Made by a program: the position numbers and the translations under genes
The notes under the pieces: model-generated
Told to the model about the DNA's origin: nothing
Databases searched by the model: none
Seen by the model: the letters and a program-made list of their open reading frames with translations, nothing else
Shown: positions 40,472 through 50,930 of the stretch, in pieces
Layout of the letters: each line of letters begins with the position of its first letter
Position numbering within the stretch: the stretch's first letter is position 1
Source: Acidobacteriota bacterium
GTDB lineage: Bacteria; Acidobacteriota; Terriglobia; Acidiferrales; UBA7541
Direction of reading: 5' to 3'
DNA length: 64,000 nucleotides
Assembly (NCBI GenBank): GCA_013289665.1
Contig: JABCZN010000016.1
Span: 46,565-110,564, forward strand

Positions 40472-40921
40472 ATGGGCGCGACAAAAACATACCGGCACGG
40501 ACAGATCCTGCGGCTCGTTTCGAGCGAGCGCATCGCCAACCAGGAGGATTTGCGCCGCCGGCTGGCGCAGCAGAGGCTGCGGGTCACACAAGCCACGCTT
40601 TCGCGCGACCTTCAGGAGCTGAAGCTCGTCAAGACCACGGAAGGCTACAGGACGGGAACGGCGCTGCCGGAGGAATCTGCAGGCGTCGCTCCGCTGACCC
40701 GGGCGCTGCGCGAATTCCTGCTGGACATCCGCCCTGCGGAAAACCTGCTGGTGCTGAAGACGCCTCCGAGCGGTGCACAGCCGCTGGCCGCGGCCGTTGA
40801 TGCCGCGAAGTTCCCGGAAATTGCGGGCACCATCGCGGGGGACGACACGGTGCTGATCATTACGCCCAACCGCAAGACGCGGGAGTCTCTGCAAAAGAAG
40901 ATCGAAGCGCACGTGAAATGA
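40472..40921 (+). CDS. argR: Arginine repressor ArgR
   Basis: This 149-residue protein matches ArgR. The N-terminal winged helix has QATLSRDLQEL (40-50) with Ser44/Arg45 contacts, and the C-terminal trimer and ligand-binding part has GTIAGDDTVLIITP with the paired Asp residues that bind arginine. In the presence of arginine it binds ARG boxes. Start ATG 40472 lies just past an ARG box and promoter. The frame extends upstream to 40331 but that covers the promoter. Its stop overlaps the argC start by four bases (ATGA), so it is the first gene of an argRCBFGHJ operon. ArgR as operon leader gives simple negative autoregulation. Confidence 0.92.
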   Translation: MGATKTYRHGQILRLVSSERIANQEDLRRRLAQQRLRVTQATLSRDLQELKLVKTTEGYRTGTALPEESAGVAPLTRALREFLLDIRPAENLLVLKTPPSGAQPLAAAVDAAKFPEIAGTIAGDDTVLIITPNRKTRESLQKKIEAHVK

Positions 40922-41949
40922 GAGACCCCCGCCACATCGCGGTCATTGGCGTCACCGGCTATACGGGCTTTGAGCTGGCGACGCTGTTACTGCGCCATCC
41001 GGGCATTGGGGAGCCAACCTTTTATGTGCGGGAAACCGATGGGGCGCGCTGTCTTTCAGAGATGTTTCCCCAGTTGCGCGGGTGGGGTGAGGCATCCTTG
41101 AAGCCGCTCGCGCTGGAAGCCATTGCCGGCAGCAGCGCCGGAACCGCGTTTCTTGCCACGCCGCATGAGGTTTCCGCGGAACTCGCGCCGAGGCTTCTGG
41201 ATGCCGGGCTCCGCGTGATTGATTTAAGCGGAGCGTTCCGCTTCGCGTCCGCCGCGACCTATTCCTCCTGGTACAAGCTGGCCGCGCCGCATGCCGCGCG
41301 TCTGGGCGAAGCGGTCTATGGTCTGCCGGAGCTTTACAGCGAACAGATCAAACGAGCGAAGCTGATCGCCAATCCCGGTTGTTACGCCACCAGCGTGATT
41401 CTTGCCCTGCGGCCGCTCCAGGAGGCTGGGCTTCTGGCCCCCGGCCACACGGTGGTTTGCGATTCCAAATCGGGCGCGAGCGGCGCGGGCAAGGAACCTC
41501 GCCGCGACTTGCAGTTCGTCGAAGTGGATGGAAACTTCCGGGCGTACAGCATGTTCAGCCACCGGCACACGCCGGAAATCCTCGAACATACCGGCTTGCC
41601 CGAATCGCAGCTGGTTTTCTCGACGCACCTGCTGCCGATTCCGCGCGGCATCCTCTCCTCGGTTTACGTGCATTTGGCAAAAATCCAAACGCCCGAGGAC
41701 ATCGAGGCGCTGTTTAGAAAGTTTTACGCGGGCCGCTCTCTGATCCGCATTCATCGAGCGGGAACGCTGCCGGAGGTGCAGCACATCATCAAAACCAATT
41801 TTTGCGATATCGGCTTCGCGCTGCATGCCGATGGGAAACGGCTCGTGGTGGTTTCCTGCCTCGACAATCTCGGCAAGGGAGCAGCCGGCCAGGCTGTGCA
41901 GAACCTGAATCTTACCCTGGGAATCGAGGAAAGGACGGGACTCGTATGA
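40918..41949 (+). CDS. argC: N-acetyl-gamma-glutamyl-phosphate reductase ArgC
   Basis: This 343-residue enzyme begins HIAVIGVTGYTGFELATLLL, the NADPH-binding Rossmann motif. It carries the active-site Cys in NPGCYATSVILAL (Cys near 155), then a HRHTPEI segment and a DNLGKGAAGQAVQNLNL ending typical of ArgC. It reduces N-acetylglutamyl-phosphate to the semialdehyde, the third step of arginine biosynthesis. Both flanking overlaps (4 bases with argR, 4 with argB) indicate coupled translation. Confidence 0.95.
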   Translation: MRDPRHIAVIGVTGYTGFELATLLLRHPGIGEPTFYVRETDGARCLSEMFPQLRGWGEASLKPLALEAIAGSSAGTAFLATPHEVSAELAPRLLDAGLRVIDLSGAFRFASAATYSSWYKLAAPHAARLGEAVYGLPELYSEQIKRAKLIANPGCYATSVILALRPLQEAGLLAPGHTVVCDSKSGASGAGKEPRRDLQFVEVDGNFRAYSMFSHRHTPEILEHTGLPESQLVFSTHLLPIPRGILSSVYVHLAKIQTPEDIEALFRKFYAGRSLIRIHRAGTLPEVQHIIKTNFCDIGFALHADGKRLVVVSCLDNLGKGAAGQAVQNLNLTLGIEERTGLV

Positions 41950-42800
41950 GGATCGTAGTGAAATTCGCCGGCGCGTTGCTCGAGGATGCCGCGACCGTGC
42001 GATTGCTTGCCCAGCAGATTGCCGCGCTTTCGCGGCACAAGCACGAGATTCTGGTGGTTCACGGCGGGGGCAGGATTTTCACGGCCACGCTGAAGCGCCT
42101 GGGCATCGAGAGCAAGTTTGTGGGCGGTTTGCGGGTCACGGACAAGGAAACGCGCGACGCAGCGGTTATGGTATTCGCCGGCGTCCTGAACAAGCAGCTT
42201 TCGGCGGCCATAACCGCGGAGGGGCAGCCGGCGCTGGGTATTTGCGCGGCCGATGCGGCCTGTTTTTCCGCTTCGCCTTTGGTGCATGACGACGTCGAAG
42301 GCAGCCTCGGCTATGTCGGGTATCTCACTGGCGTTAATGTTCGTTTTCTTGAATCCCTGTGGCGGGCCAAGCTGCTGCCTGTCGCCGCGTGTCTGGGCCT
42401 CGGCGCCGACAACGAGCTCTACAACATCAACGCCGATCACATGGCAGCGGCTTGTGCGGAGTTCGTCGAAGCCGACCATCTGATCTATCTCGCAGACGTT
42501 GCCGGCGTGCTGGATGGCGAACGAGTGCTCTCCGCCATCTCCTGCCAAGAGATCGACCGCCTGATCCATTCGCGCGTGGTTTCTGGCGGCATGATTCTGA
42601 AGCTCGAAGCGGCCAAGCGAGCGCTCCAATCCGGCGTACGGGAAGTGCACATCGTCGGCGGAGGTTGTGCCGCGGCGGCGTTGGCTCCCAGCCGGTTTGT
42701 TCGGGCTGGGGCTGAAACCGCCGCAACTCTCGAACTTCCCGGAACCCGGGTGTTCCGGGAGTTTTCCTCGGCTGGGCATTCGGCCAGCGCGGCAGTTTAG
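41946..42800 (+). CDS. argB: Acetylglutamate kinase ArgB
   Basis: This 284-residue amino-acid kinase begins with VVKFAGALL (the family usually has KxGG or KYGG; here the second Gly is Ala), and includes LVVHGGGRIF, FVGGLRVTDKET, NINADHMAAACAE, YLADVAGVL and SGGMILKLEAA. It phosphorylates N-acetylglutamate. The N-terminal Lys-x-Ala-Gly instead of the strict Lys-x-Gly-Gly is a minor variation. The ATG overlaps the argC stop by four bases. Some members are inhibited by arginine through an N-terminal helix; here there is no such extension, so feedback inhibition is less likely. Confidence 0.92.
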   Translation: MRIVVKFAGALLEDAATVRLLAQQIAALSRHKHEILVVHGGGRIFTATLKRLGIESKFVGGLRVTDKETRDAAVMVFAGVLNKQLSAAITAEGQPALGICAADAACFSASPLVHDDVEGSLGYVGYLTGVNVRFLESLWRAKLLPVAACLGLGADNELYNINADHMAAACAEFVEADHLIYLADVAGVLDGERVLSAISCQEIDRLIHSRVVSGGMILKLEAAKRALQSGVREVHIVGGGCAAAALAPSRFVRAGAETAATLELPGTRVFREFSSAGHSASAAV

Positions 42801-42824
42801 TCGCACGCGAAATGGGAGAAATCG

Positions 42825-43769
42825 ATGACTACGACGATCACACTTCCTGTTGCTGTCACCAAGGACCTCCTGACCGGAGCGGAGTGGACCCCCACAGACG
42901 CCCGCGACCTGCTTCAGCGCACCGCTGAGATCAAAGCGCGCCCGGCGCGTTACGCCACCACGCTTCGTGGCAAGCACATCGCGCTGATTTTTGAGAAGCC
43001 GTCACTCCGCACGCGGGTCACGTTTGAAGTCGGCATCCAGAGCATGGGCGGATTCGTCGTTTTTCTCGATCACACCCAGGCGCGGCTCGGCGAGCGCGAG
43101 TCCATCCCCGATGTGGCGCGGAACCTGGAATGCTGGGTGCAAGGCATCGTTGCGCGCGTATACGAGCAGCGGGTGCTTGAGGAGATGGCCAGCAATATTT
43201 CCATCCCGGTGATCAATGCCCTCTCGGACAAATTTCATCCCTGCCAGGCCCTGGCGGATTTCTTCACCCTGGAGGAAAAATTCGGCTCTTTGAAAGGGCT
43301 GAAGCTGGCTTACGTCGGCGACGGCAACAACGTCTGCAATTCGCTGATTTTTCTGGCGGCACGGCTTGGCGTGAACCTTCAGATCGCCACTCCGGCAAGC
43401 TACGCGCCGGCCGAGGACGTGCTTGCCGACGCCAAGCGCGTGGCGAAAGAAACTCGCGCGAAGATTGGGCTCTTCACCGATCCCGCGGAGGCGGTGGAAG
43501 GCGCGCAAGCGGTGTACACCGATTCGTGGACCAGCATGGGATTTGAGGCGGAAGAAAAGATGCGTCGCCAGATCTTCAAGCCATACCAGGTGAATCGCAA
43601 GCTCATGGAGCAAGCCGGGCCGGGCGCGCTTTTCATGCACTGCCTTCCGGCGCATCGCGGGCAGGAAGCGACCGACGAAGTGCTCGACGGGCCAACCTCC
43701 GTGGTCCTGGAGCAATCGGCGAATCGCATGTACGTGCAGAAGGCAATCCTGCACGCGCTGTTTACTTGA
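42825..43769 (+). CDS. argF: Ornithine carbamoyltransferase ArgF
   Basis: This 314-residue enzyme has the carbamoyl phosphate site FEKPSLRTRVTFE (usual form STRTR), HPCQALADFFTL, the ornithine loop DSWTSMG and catalytic MHCLPAHRGQE. It joins ornithine and carbamoyl phosphate to give citrulline. The substrate is ornithine rather than acetylornithine or succinylornithine: the operon includes ArgJ, which releases ornithine. ATG 42825 follows a GGGAGAAA site. Confidence 0.92.
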   Translation: MTTTITLPVAVTKDLLTGAEWTPTDARDLLQRTAEIKARPARYATTLRGKHIALIFEKPSLRTRVTFEVGIQSMGGFVVFLDHTQARLGERESIPDVARNLECWVQGIVARVYEQRVLEEMASNISIPVINALSDKFHPCQALADFFTLEEKFGSLKGLKLAYVGDGNNVCNSLIFLAARLGVNLQIATPASYAPAEDVLADAKRVAKETRAKIGLFTDPAEAVEGAQAVYTDSWTSMGFEAEEKMRRQIFKPYQVNRKLMEQAGPGALFMHCLPAHRGQEATDEVLDGPTSVVLEQSANRMYVQKAILHALFT

Positions 43770-43801
43770 TATCGTGATCGTCACGAAGGAGAAATGACAG
43801 A

Positions 43802-45025
<1,224 letters not shown>

Positions 45026-45104
45026 CCATTCACGTCTAACGAGCAGTCTGTGGCGCAAGCGAAGCAAGTGAAATTCCCGGGCGTTTCCCGGCGAACGGAA
45101 ACAC

Positions 45105-46517
45105 GTGAAAGCGGAACGCAAAAACGATCGGTTGTGGGGTGGTCGGTTCGAAAACGCTCCTGACGCGCGCTTCGACGCCTTCCAGCGTTCGTTTGCTTTT
45201 GATCGGCGCCTGCTGCCCTACGAAATCGCCGTAGACCGCACTTGGGCAAAGGCTTTAGAGGGTGTTGGCATTTTCACCGAAATGGAAGTGCGGCAAACGG
45301 CCGCAGCTCTCGACAAAATTTCCGCTCGGGCCCAATCGGACAGGAATTGGCTGGATTCCTCGACTGCGGAAGATGTCCACCAGTTTGTCGAGAATGCCCT
45401 CGTTGAGGAGCTCGGCCCCCTTGGCTGGAAACTGCACACTGGGCGAAGCCGCAACGAACTGGTGGCAACCGAATTTCGGCTCTTTGTCATTGATGCGGCA
45501 GCGGACATTCGCAAGAGCCTGCTGGCTTTGCTGGATGGCTTTCTGATGCAAGCCAAGGCCAACCTGAAGGTCCCCATGGCGGGCATGACGCACATGCAGC
45601 ATGCCCAGCCGATTCTGCTTTCGCATTTCTTGATGGCTCACGCGGAGGCGTTTTCGCGGGATCTCACCCGTTTAGGAAATGCTCGAGCAGTCGCAGACGC
45701 ATGCCCGATGGGCTCGGGCGCGCTGGCGGGCTGTTCTTTTCCGATTGATCGCACCCGATTGGCGAAGGAACTTGGCTTTTCACGCGTCACGGCCAACAGC
45801 CTTGACGCAGTCGGCGACCGCGACTTTGCGCTCGAATATCTTTTTGCTCTGGCGGGCATCGCCACGCATCTTTCGCGCCTCGCGGAAGACTTTGTGTTGT
45901 TCGCCTCGCAGGAATTTTCCTACCTCATTCTGCCGGACGAGTATTCGACCGGCAGTAGTCTGATGCCGCAGAAGAAGAACCCCGACGCGTGGGAACTTTT
46001 GCGCGGCAAGACCGGCCGCATCACAGCGGCACTCTTCGGCTTGTTCACCACGCTCAAAGGGCTTCCATCCAGCTACCAGCGCGACTTGCAGGAAGACAAA
46101 GAGGCGCTTTTCGCGGCTCACGATCAGATGGAAGACATGATACGGGTTGCCCATGGCGCTTTGGTCGGGACGAAGTTCCAGGTCGACCGACTTTCTGCCG
46201 CGGCTTCCGATCCTGCCCTTTTTGCAACGGACGCGGCCGATTATCTGGTTCAGAAAGGCGTTCCGTTTCGCCAGGCGCACGATCTCGTCGGCAAGGTGCT
46301 GCGCGAAGCCGAGAAGCAGGGTAAACCCTGGACCGAGCTCGCTCTTGAGGATGTCCGGAGAATTTCGCGGCTCTTTGAGCAGGATTTTTTGCAAGGCCCT
46401 TCGGTCGAAAGCGCCATCGCCACAAAAGTTGTTCAGGGAGGCACGGCGGAGGGACGGGTTCAGGCCGCCATCGCCGAACTCGAACTGAAACTAAAACAAC
46501 TGGAGACAAAGCCATGA
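45105..46517 (+). CDS. argH: Argininosuccinate lyase ArgH
   Basis: This 470-residue enzyme of the fumarase/aspartase superfamily shows LWGGRFENAPDARFDAFQRS, DVHQFVENALVEELG, the catalytic THMQHAQPI region and the signature GSSLMPQKKNPDA (about 283-295). It splits argininosuccinate into arginine and fumarate. Start GTG 45105 is read from VKAERKNDRLWGGRF. The stop leaves an 84-base gap to the argJ frame. There is no argA/argJ fusion. Confidence 0.95.
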   Translation: MKAERKNDRLWGGRFENAPDARFDAFQRSFAFDRRLLPYEIAVDRTWAKALEGVGIFTEMEVRQTAAALDKISARAQSDRNWLDSSTAEDVHQFVENALVEELGPLGWKLHTGRSRNELVATEFRLFVIDAAADIRKSLLALLDGFLMQAKANLKVPMAGMTHMQHAQPILLSHFLMAHAEAFSRDLTRLGNARAVADACPMGSGALAGCSFPIDRTRLAKELGFSRVTANSLDAVGDRDFALEYLFALAGIATHLSRLAEDFVLFASQEFSYLILPDEYSTGSSLMPQKKNPDAWELLRGKTGRITAALFGLFTTLKGLPSSYQRDLQEDKEALFAAHDQMEDMIRVAHGALVGTKFQVDRLSAAASDPALFATDAADYLVQKGVPFRQAHDLVGKVLREAEKQGKPWTELALEDVRRISRLFEQDFLQGPSVESAIATKVVQGGTAEGRVQAAIAELELKLKQLETKP

Positions 46518-46619
46518 GCCTAAGGTCGAGTATTTTTACCCTGCAAGCTGTAACGCATCGCACGGAGGATCGGAGGTCCCTTCCGTGAGCGTCCGTCCCG
46601 GTTGGCGGATCCTGATTCA

Positions 46620-47834
46620 ATGAAGCATGCCCTTTCTGAAGCCGCTCTCCCGCTGGGATTCCGCTTTTCGGCCACCGCGTGTGGCCTGAAGAAAACCGGG
46701 GCGCTGGACCTCGCCTTGCTCTCGAGTGACGTTCCCGCCTCCGCTGCTGCCGTCTTCACGAAAAACCTGGTCGTCGCGGCACCCGTGGTTGTCTCCAAGG
46801 CTAATCTGATTGCTTCGCGGGGCCGGATGCGCGGGGTGATCGTGAATGCGGGCAATGCGAATTGCGCGACAGGTGATGCGGGCTACGCGGTTTCTCTGAA
46901 AACGGTGGAAGAAACCGCGCGCCGCCTGCGCTGCCACCCGCGCGAACTGTTTGTCTGCTCCACCGGCGTCATTGGCGTGCCGCTGCCGATTGAAAAGATT
47001 CTTCGCGCGCTCCCGGGCATCGTGCAGAACCGGCGCCCTTCGGCACGCTCGTTTGCCGAATTGTCACTGGCCATCTGCACCACGGACACGCGGCCGAAGA
47101 CTGCTTCGGTTTCCTTCAAGATGGCGGGTAAGCGCGTGCATCTGGTCGGCTGCGCCAAGGGCGCAGGTATGATTCATCCGAACATGGCCACAACTCTGGC
47201 GTTTGTCGTAACCGATGCCGCCATTTCGTCCTCGCTGCTGCAAAAGCGATTGCGGGAGGTAACCCAACGCACTTTCAACTCCATCAGTATTGATGGCGAC
47301 ACTTCGACGAATGACACGTTGCTTGTGCTCGCCAATGGGGAATCCGGTGCGCCGGCGATCCAGGCGAACTCAACGGCCGATCGCGCCTTCAGCAAAGCAC
47401 TCGAGGAAGTCTGCCATTCGCTGGCGCTCCAAATCGTGGCCGACGGCGAAGGGGCGCAGCGGGTGATTGAAATTGCGATTCGCGGCGCGAAAACCGAAGC
47501 GGCCGCGCGGCAGGTCGCCGAGACCATCGCCACTTCTCCGCTCGTAAAGACTGCGTTTGCCGGAGGAGATCCGAACTGGGGCCGCATTTTCGCCGCGGCC
47601 GGGCGCTCCGGCGTCAAATTCAATCCCGACCTGGTGGACATTCAGATGGCGGGCATCCCGGTTCTGCGCCGGGGCCAGCCGCTCGATTTCAACGAGCGCT
47701 TGGCCAGCAATCGCCTGCTGGAAAAGCATGTTCACATTGTGATGGATCTGCATGCCGGCCGGGCTGCGGCCAGTTATTGGACCTGCGATTTCACCGCGGA
47801 GTACGTGCGCATCAACGCGAGTTACCGCACGTAG
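46620..47834 (+). CDS. argJ: Glutamate N-acetyltransferase/ornithine acetyltransferase ArgJ
   Basis: This 404-residue ArgJ includes LPLGFRFSATACGLKK, RGVIVNAGNANCATG, and the self-cleavage site KGAGMIHPNMATTLAF, where the Thr becomes the nucleophile of the beta chain. Later it has NTLLVLANGE-like TNDTLLVLANGESG and DPNWGRIFAAAGRSG. It moves the acetyl group from acetylornithine to glutamate, making the arginine pathway cyclic. The start is ATG 46620, or a TTG at 46602. argD and carbamoyl phosphate synthetase genes are missing in this window. Confidence 0.92.
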   Translation: MKHALSEAALPLGFRFSATACGLKKTGALDLALLSSDVPASAAAVFTKNLVVAAPVVVSKANLIASRGRMRGVIVNAGNANCATGDAGYAVSLKTVEETARRLRCHPRELFVCSTGVIGVPLPIEKILRALPGIVQNRRPSARSFAELSLAICTTDTRPKTASVSFKMAGKRVHLVGCAKGAGMIHPNMATTLAFVVTDAAISSSLLQKRLREVTQRTFNSISIDGDTSTNDTLLVLANGESGAPAIQANSTADRAFSKALEEVCHSLALQIVADGEGAQRVIEIAIRGAKTEAAARQVAETIATSPLVKTAFAGGDPNWGRIFAAAGRSGVKFNPDLVDIQMAGIPVLRRGQPLDFNERLASNRLLEKHVHIVMDLHAGRAAASYWTCDFTAEYVRINASYRT

Positions 47835-47846
47835 CGGTTTCGACTC

Positions 47847-47877
47847 AAAAAGGCGCCCGGGACGGCGGCCGCTACCG
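47847..47877 (+). repeat. Intergenic repeat, copy 3
   Basis: AAAAAGGCGCCCGGG followed by the core GCGGCCGCTACCG (47865-47877), about 31 bases after the argJ stop. It matches the copies near 6938 and 19428. Confidence 0.4.
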
Positions 47878-47888
47878 GGGAGGGTGCG

Positions 47889-49511
47889 CTAGGATTTCCA
47901 CTTCCAGCCGGCGAACTGCTCGCGGAGGGCGATCTTCTTGAATTTGCCGACGCTGGTTCGCGGAATCGCTTCGACGAACACGAAGGCATCTGGCAGTTGC
48001 CAGCTGGCGAACGACTTCCCCAGGAACTCGCGCAGATCCTGTTCGGTTGCGCTCGAGCCGTCTTTGAGGACCACGGCCGCCAGGGGCCGCTCCTGCCACT
48101 TCGGATGGGGCAACCCGATCACGCACGCTTCCTTCACCGCCGGGTGCGCCATCAGCGTATTTTCCAGATCCACGGAGCTGATCCATTCGCCGCCGGATTT
48201 CACCAGGTCCTTTGCCCGGTCAACCAGCCCGATGTATCCCTCGGGGTCGAGCGTTGCGATATCGCCGGTGCGAAACCATCCATCCTCTGTCCAGCGCTTC
48301 GCCTGGTCTGGCGCTTCGTAGTAGCTGCCGGCGACCCACGGCCCGCGCACTTCCAGTTCTCCGGCCGTCTTGCCATCCCATGGAGCGATGACGCCTTCCT
48401 TCACAACTCGCGCCTCGACAAACGGCGCCGGCCAACCCTGCTTGGCGCGCACTTCGTATTTTTTCTCCTGAGGCCAGTCCACCATGTGCGCCTTTAGCCA
48501 GCCGCCAGTACCGACAGGCGTCGTTTCGGTCATGCCCCACAAATGCTTGATCTCAATCCCAAACAGGTCCAGGCGCCGGATCATCTCGAGGGGAGGCGCG
48601 GAGCCGCCGCAGGCGCCAAAGATGTGAGCGGGAAGTTTCCAGCGTCCGGGATTGTTTTCCAGTTCCGCCAAAATTCCGGCCCACACGGTCGGCACGCCGC
48701 AAGCCTTGTTCACCTGTTCCTGTTCCATCAGATTCAGCAGGTTTTCTCCGCCCAGATGCGGCCCGGGCAGCACCTGCTTGGTTCCGAGCATGGGCGCGGC
48801 GACGGGAATGCCCCAGGCGTTGGCATGAAACATCGGCACCATCGGCAAAATCGTGTCTGTGGTGTTCAGGCCGAAGACTTCCTGGAGTCCGAGGCTGAAG
48901 GAATGCAGCACCAGGGCGCGGTGCGAGTAGATGACGCCTTTCGAGCATCCCGTCGTTCCCGACGTAAAGCACATCAAGGCACCTTGATTTTCTTCCATCG
49001 CCGGATACGAGAAATCATCCCCCTCGTCCGCCAGGAGCTCTTCGTAGTTCAGCAATCCATGGGGAACGCTCGCAGAACCAAACGGCACGACAATCACGCG
49101 CTCGAAGGAGACTTCCTTTCTAAACTTCTCGTAGAGCGGCAACAACACGTCATCCACGATGAGAAAACGATCCCTGGCGTGGCGAACGATGGCGGCAATT
49201 TCCTGCGGGTGCAGCCGCAGGTTGAGCGTGTGCAGGATGCCGCCGGCGCAAGGGACTCCCCAGAATGCCTCCAGATGCCCCGAATGATTCCACATCAGCG
49301 AAGCGACACGGTCGCCGCTTTCGATTCCGAGTTTTTCAAGAGCCGCCGCGAACTGGCGCGCTCGTTTGAACATTTCGCCGTAACAGGTGCGCGTGATGGT
49401 CGAGTCTGGCCTGCGAGAAACGATTTCGACGCGGGGAAACAGCCTTCCGGCGCGCTCCAGGATGGTCGGGAGCGTTAACGGAAAATTCATCATTGTGCCG
49501 GGTATCGTCAT
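47889..49511 (-). CDS. Long-chain acyl-CoA synthetase-like AMP-dependent ligase
   Basis: This 540-residue ANL-superfamily enzyme shows FTSGTTGCSKGVIYSH (P-loop), HLWGMTETTPVG, GWFRTGDIATLDPEGYIGL, DRAKDLVKSGGEWISS and, near the C-terminus, the catalytic Lys in IPRTSVGKFKKIALRE. By family it activates a carboxylic acid with ATP and joins it to CoA; the closest type is medium/long-chain fatty acid ligases related to AlkK. The substrate is not certain. A second ATG at 49490 (MNFPLTLPTILER) is a plausible start. The gene is convergent with argJ and stands alone. Confidence 0.88.
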   Translation of the reverse strand: MTIPGTMMNFPLTLPTILERAGRLFPRVEIVSRRPDSTITRTCYGEMFKRARQFAAALEKLGIESGDRVASLMWNHSGHLEAFWGVPCAGGILHTLNLRLHPQEIAAIVRHARDRFLIVDDVLLPLYEKFRKEVSFERVIVVPFGSASVPHGLLNYEELLADEGDDFSYPAMEENQGALMCFTSGTTGCSKGVIYSHRALVLHSFSLGLQEVFGLNTTDTILPMVPMFHANAWGIPVAAPMLGTKQVLPGPHLGGENLLNLMEQEQVNKACGVPTVWAGILAELENNPGRWKLPAHIFGACGGSAPPLEMIRRLDLFGIEIKHLWGMTETTPVGTGGWLKAHMVDWPQEKKYEVRAKQGWPAPFVEARVVKEGVIAPWDGKTAGELEVRGPWVAGSYYEAPDQAKRWTEDGWFRTGDIATLDPEGYIGLVDRAKDLVKSGGEWISSVDLENTLMAHPAVKEACVIGLPHPKWQERPLAAVVLKDGSSATEQDLREFLGKSFASWQLPDAFVFVEAIPRTSVGKFKKIALREQFAGWKWKS

Positions 49512-49763
49512 TCAGATTCCCCGCCCGCTTGTTCGCGAATCCTATCACTTTTCGCTGCCAGAGTGATTCCCGCGCGGCAGCCGCCTCGGCCCGTCCCGCC
49601 ACCTTTTCTGGTTGCAAAAGGTAACAATTTTCGAGAGTATCTCCGGGACCACTGAAACACGCCCGCCCGCACGGCACGCCCACCGGTTTGCCCACCTGGC
49701 GGTACTGGTTTCTGGAGTGCGCTCCGCAATCGTGGTTAGGTTCCGGGCAGAAGGAGTCCCCAG

Positions 49764-50159
49764 GTGAAGAAGCTTTACGTCGGTAATCTCCCGTTCTCTG
49801 CATCCGAAGAGCAGTTGCAGGAGTGGTTCGGACAGGTAGGCGTAAACCCGTCCGCAATCAATTTAATTCGGGATCGGTTCACGGGCCAATCGCGGGGTTT
49901 TGCCTTCATCGAGATTACCAATGATGAAGAAGCGGATCGCGCGGTCGCCAATCTCAACGGTCAGAATTTCGGTGGCCGGAACCTGGTAGTCAATGAGGCG
50001 CGCCCGCAAACCGAGCGGTCGGGTGGCGGCGGTGGGCGCGGAGGCTATGGCGGCGGTGGTGGCGGCGGCGGCCGTGGCGGCGATCGTGGCGGACGCGGTG
50101 GTGGCGGCGGACGAGGCGGTGATCGCGGGGACCGTGGTGACCGCGGCAACCGCTGGTAA
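49764..50159 (+). CDS. RRM RNA-binding protein with glycine-rich tail
   Basis: This 131-residue protein has one RNA recognition motif (residues 2-76): RNP2 KLYVGNLP and RNP1 RGFAFIEI, with DRFTGQSRG between. A Gly/Arg tail of RGG and GGG repeats follows (about 83-131). Such proteins in bacteria resemble plant cold-inducible glycine-rich proteins and probably act as RNA chaperones. The GTG start has an AAGGAG site 8 bases away. It ends before a strong terminator. The tail is similar to eukaryotic RGG motifs. Confidence 0.9.
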   Translation: MKKLYVGNLPFSASEEQLQEWFGQVGVNPSAINLIRDRFTGQSRGFAFIEITNDEEADRAVANLNGQNFGGRNLVVNEARPQTERSGGGGGRGGYGGGGGGGGRGGDRGGRGGGGGRGGDRGDRGDRGNRW

Positions 50160-50188
50160 GTTCCCCAATTGTCATTGAGCCGTTCTTT

Positions 50189-50228
50189 GACTTCGGGTGC
50201 GCTATTTTTGCGCCCGAAGTCTTTTGCT
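50189..50228 (+). terminator. Intrinsic terminator after RRM gene
   Basis: GACTTCGGGTGCGC pairs with GCGCCCGAAGTC around a TATTTTT loop (one bulge), followed by TTTTGCTTTT. It is about 30 bases after the RRM stop. Confidence 0.8.
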
Positions 50229-50579
50229 TTTAAGCCCCGCATCCGCCCGCAAAATTCACAGCCCTCCGGAATTTGTTCTGGCTAACCTGTGACCTTCCGT
50301 GTAGTATCCCCGCCGATTGGCACAGGCTGGATGCGCGCATTCTTCGCCGCCCGCGTCTACGCAGTCTGGCGCGTGCTTGTGCTTCGGCTCTTGCCGCCCG
50401 AAACATTCAGCGGGTTGACGTGTTTGATACAACAGGCCAAGAAACTCGTTCATTCCTGGCGGCATGGGATATACCAAGAGGTACTTGCCGAGGGTATCTG
50501 TCGGCGAGCTTGGGAGGGAAAGGGACAGCGCGCGTGTGAACCTTAAGCCCAAGTTTTGCATCCAATTGAGGACAACGGA
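50229..50579. other. Intergenic stretch, no gene supported
   Basis: Short frames on the plus strand at about 50273-50546 lack a ribosome site and resemble no known protein. Nothing else is visible. Confidence 0.4.
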
Positions 50580-50867
50580 TTGAATCGGCCGATGAATACG
50601 TGGCACAAACGCGATTGGAAGCAATTCTACGATTTGGCGCGCCGCCCGTGGCAACGCCGTCGCCCGCCGCGGCCCGTCTATCCATCAGGATTTAACCGCG
50701 TTCTGCCTGCCGCGGGTTTCAGCCTTTCGGAATTGGACGACGCGGGAGTGGATCTGGATTTGGCGGAAAGCCTGGGTCTCCCCGTGGACGCCGGACGCAT
50801 TGGAGCGTATGGTCCCAACGTGACCGTGCTGCGCGACTTCGTGCGCTCTTCCCGCCAGCCCCTGTAG
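50580..50867 (+). CDS. Bacterial L13e-like small protein
   Basis: This 95-residue protein resembles the ribosomal L13e fold found in small bacterial proteins: GFNRVLPAAGFSLSELDDAG, VDLDLAESLGLPVDAGRIGA and YGPNVTVLRDFV. The N-terminal part is basic (WHKRDWKQFYDLARRPWQRR). Eukaryotic L13e is a ribosomal protein; the bacterial family has no assigned role. A GAGG site eight bases before the TTG at 50580 supports this start, while ATG 50592 is the next option. No neighbour suggests a role; it is convergent with an SDR gene. Confidence 0.6.
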   Translation: MNRPMNTWHKRDWKQFYDLARRPWQRRRPPRPVYPSGFNRVLPAAGFSLSELDDAGVDLDLAESLGLPVDAGRIGAYGPNVTVLRDFVRSSRQPL

Positions 50868-50930
50868 GCCCCGACTGCAGTCTCCATCAATTTTCAATCG
50901 GTGATTTCTTTGCGCAAGCGCGGACTTGCC

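Noticed and set aside
49863..50178. Ala/Thr-rich frames opposite the RRM tail
   Set aside because: Antisense and alternate-frame shadows of GGC/GGT repeats in the glycine-rich tail.
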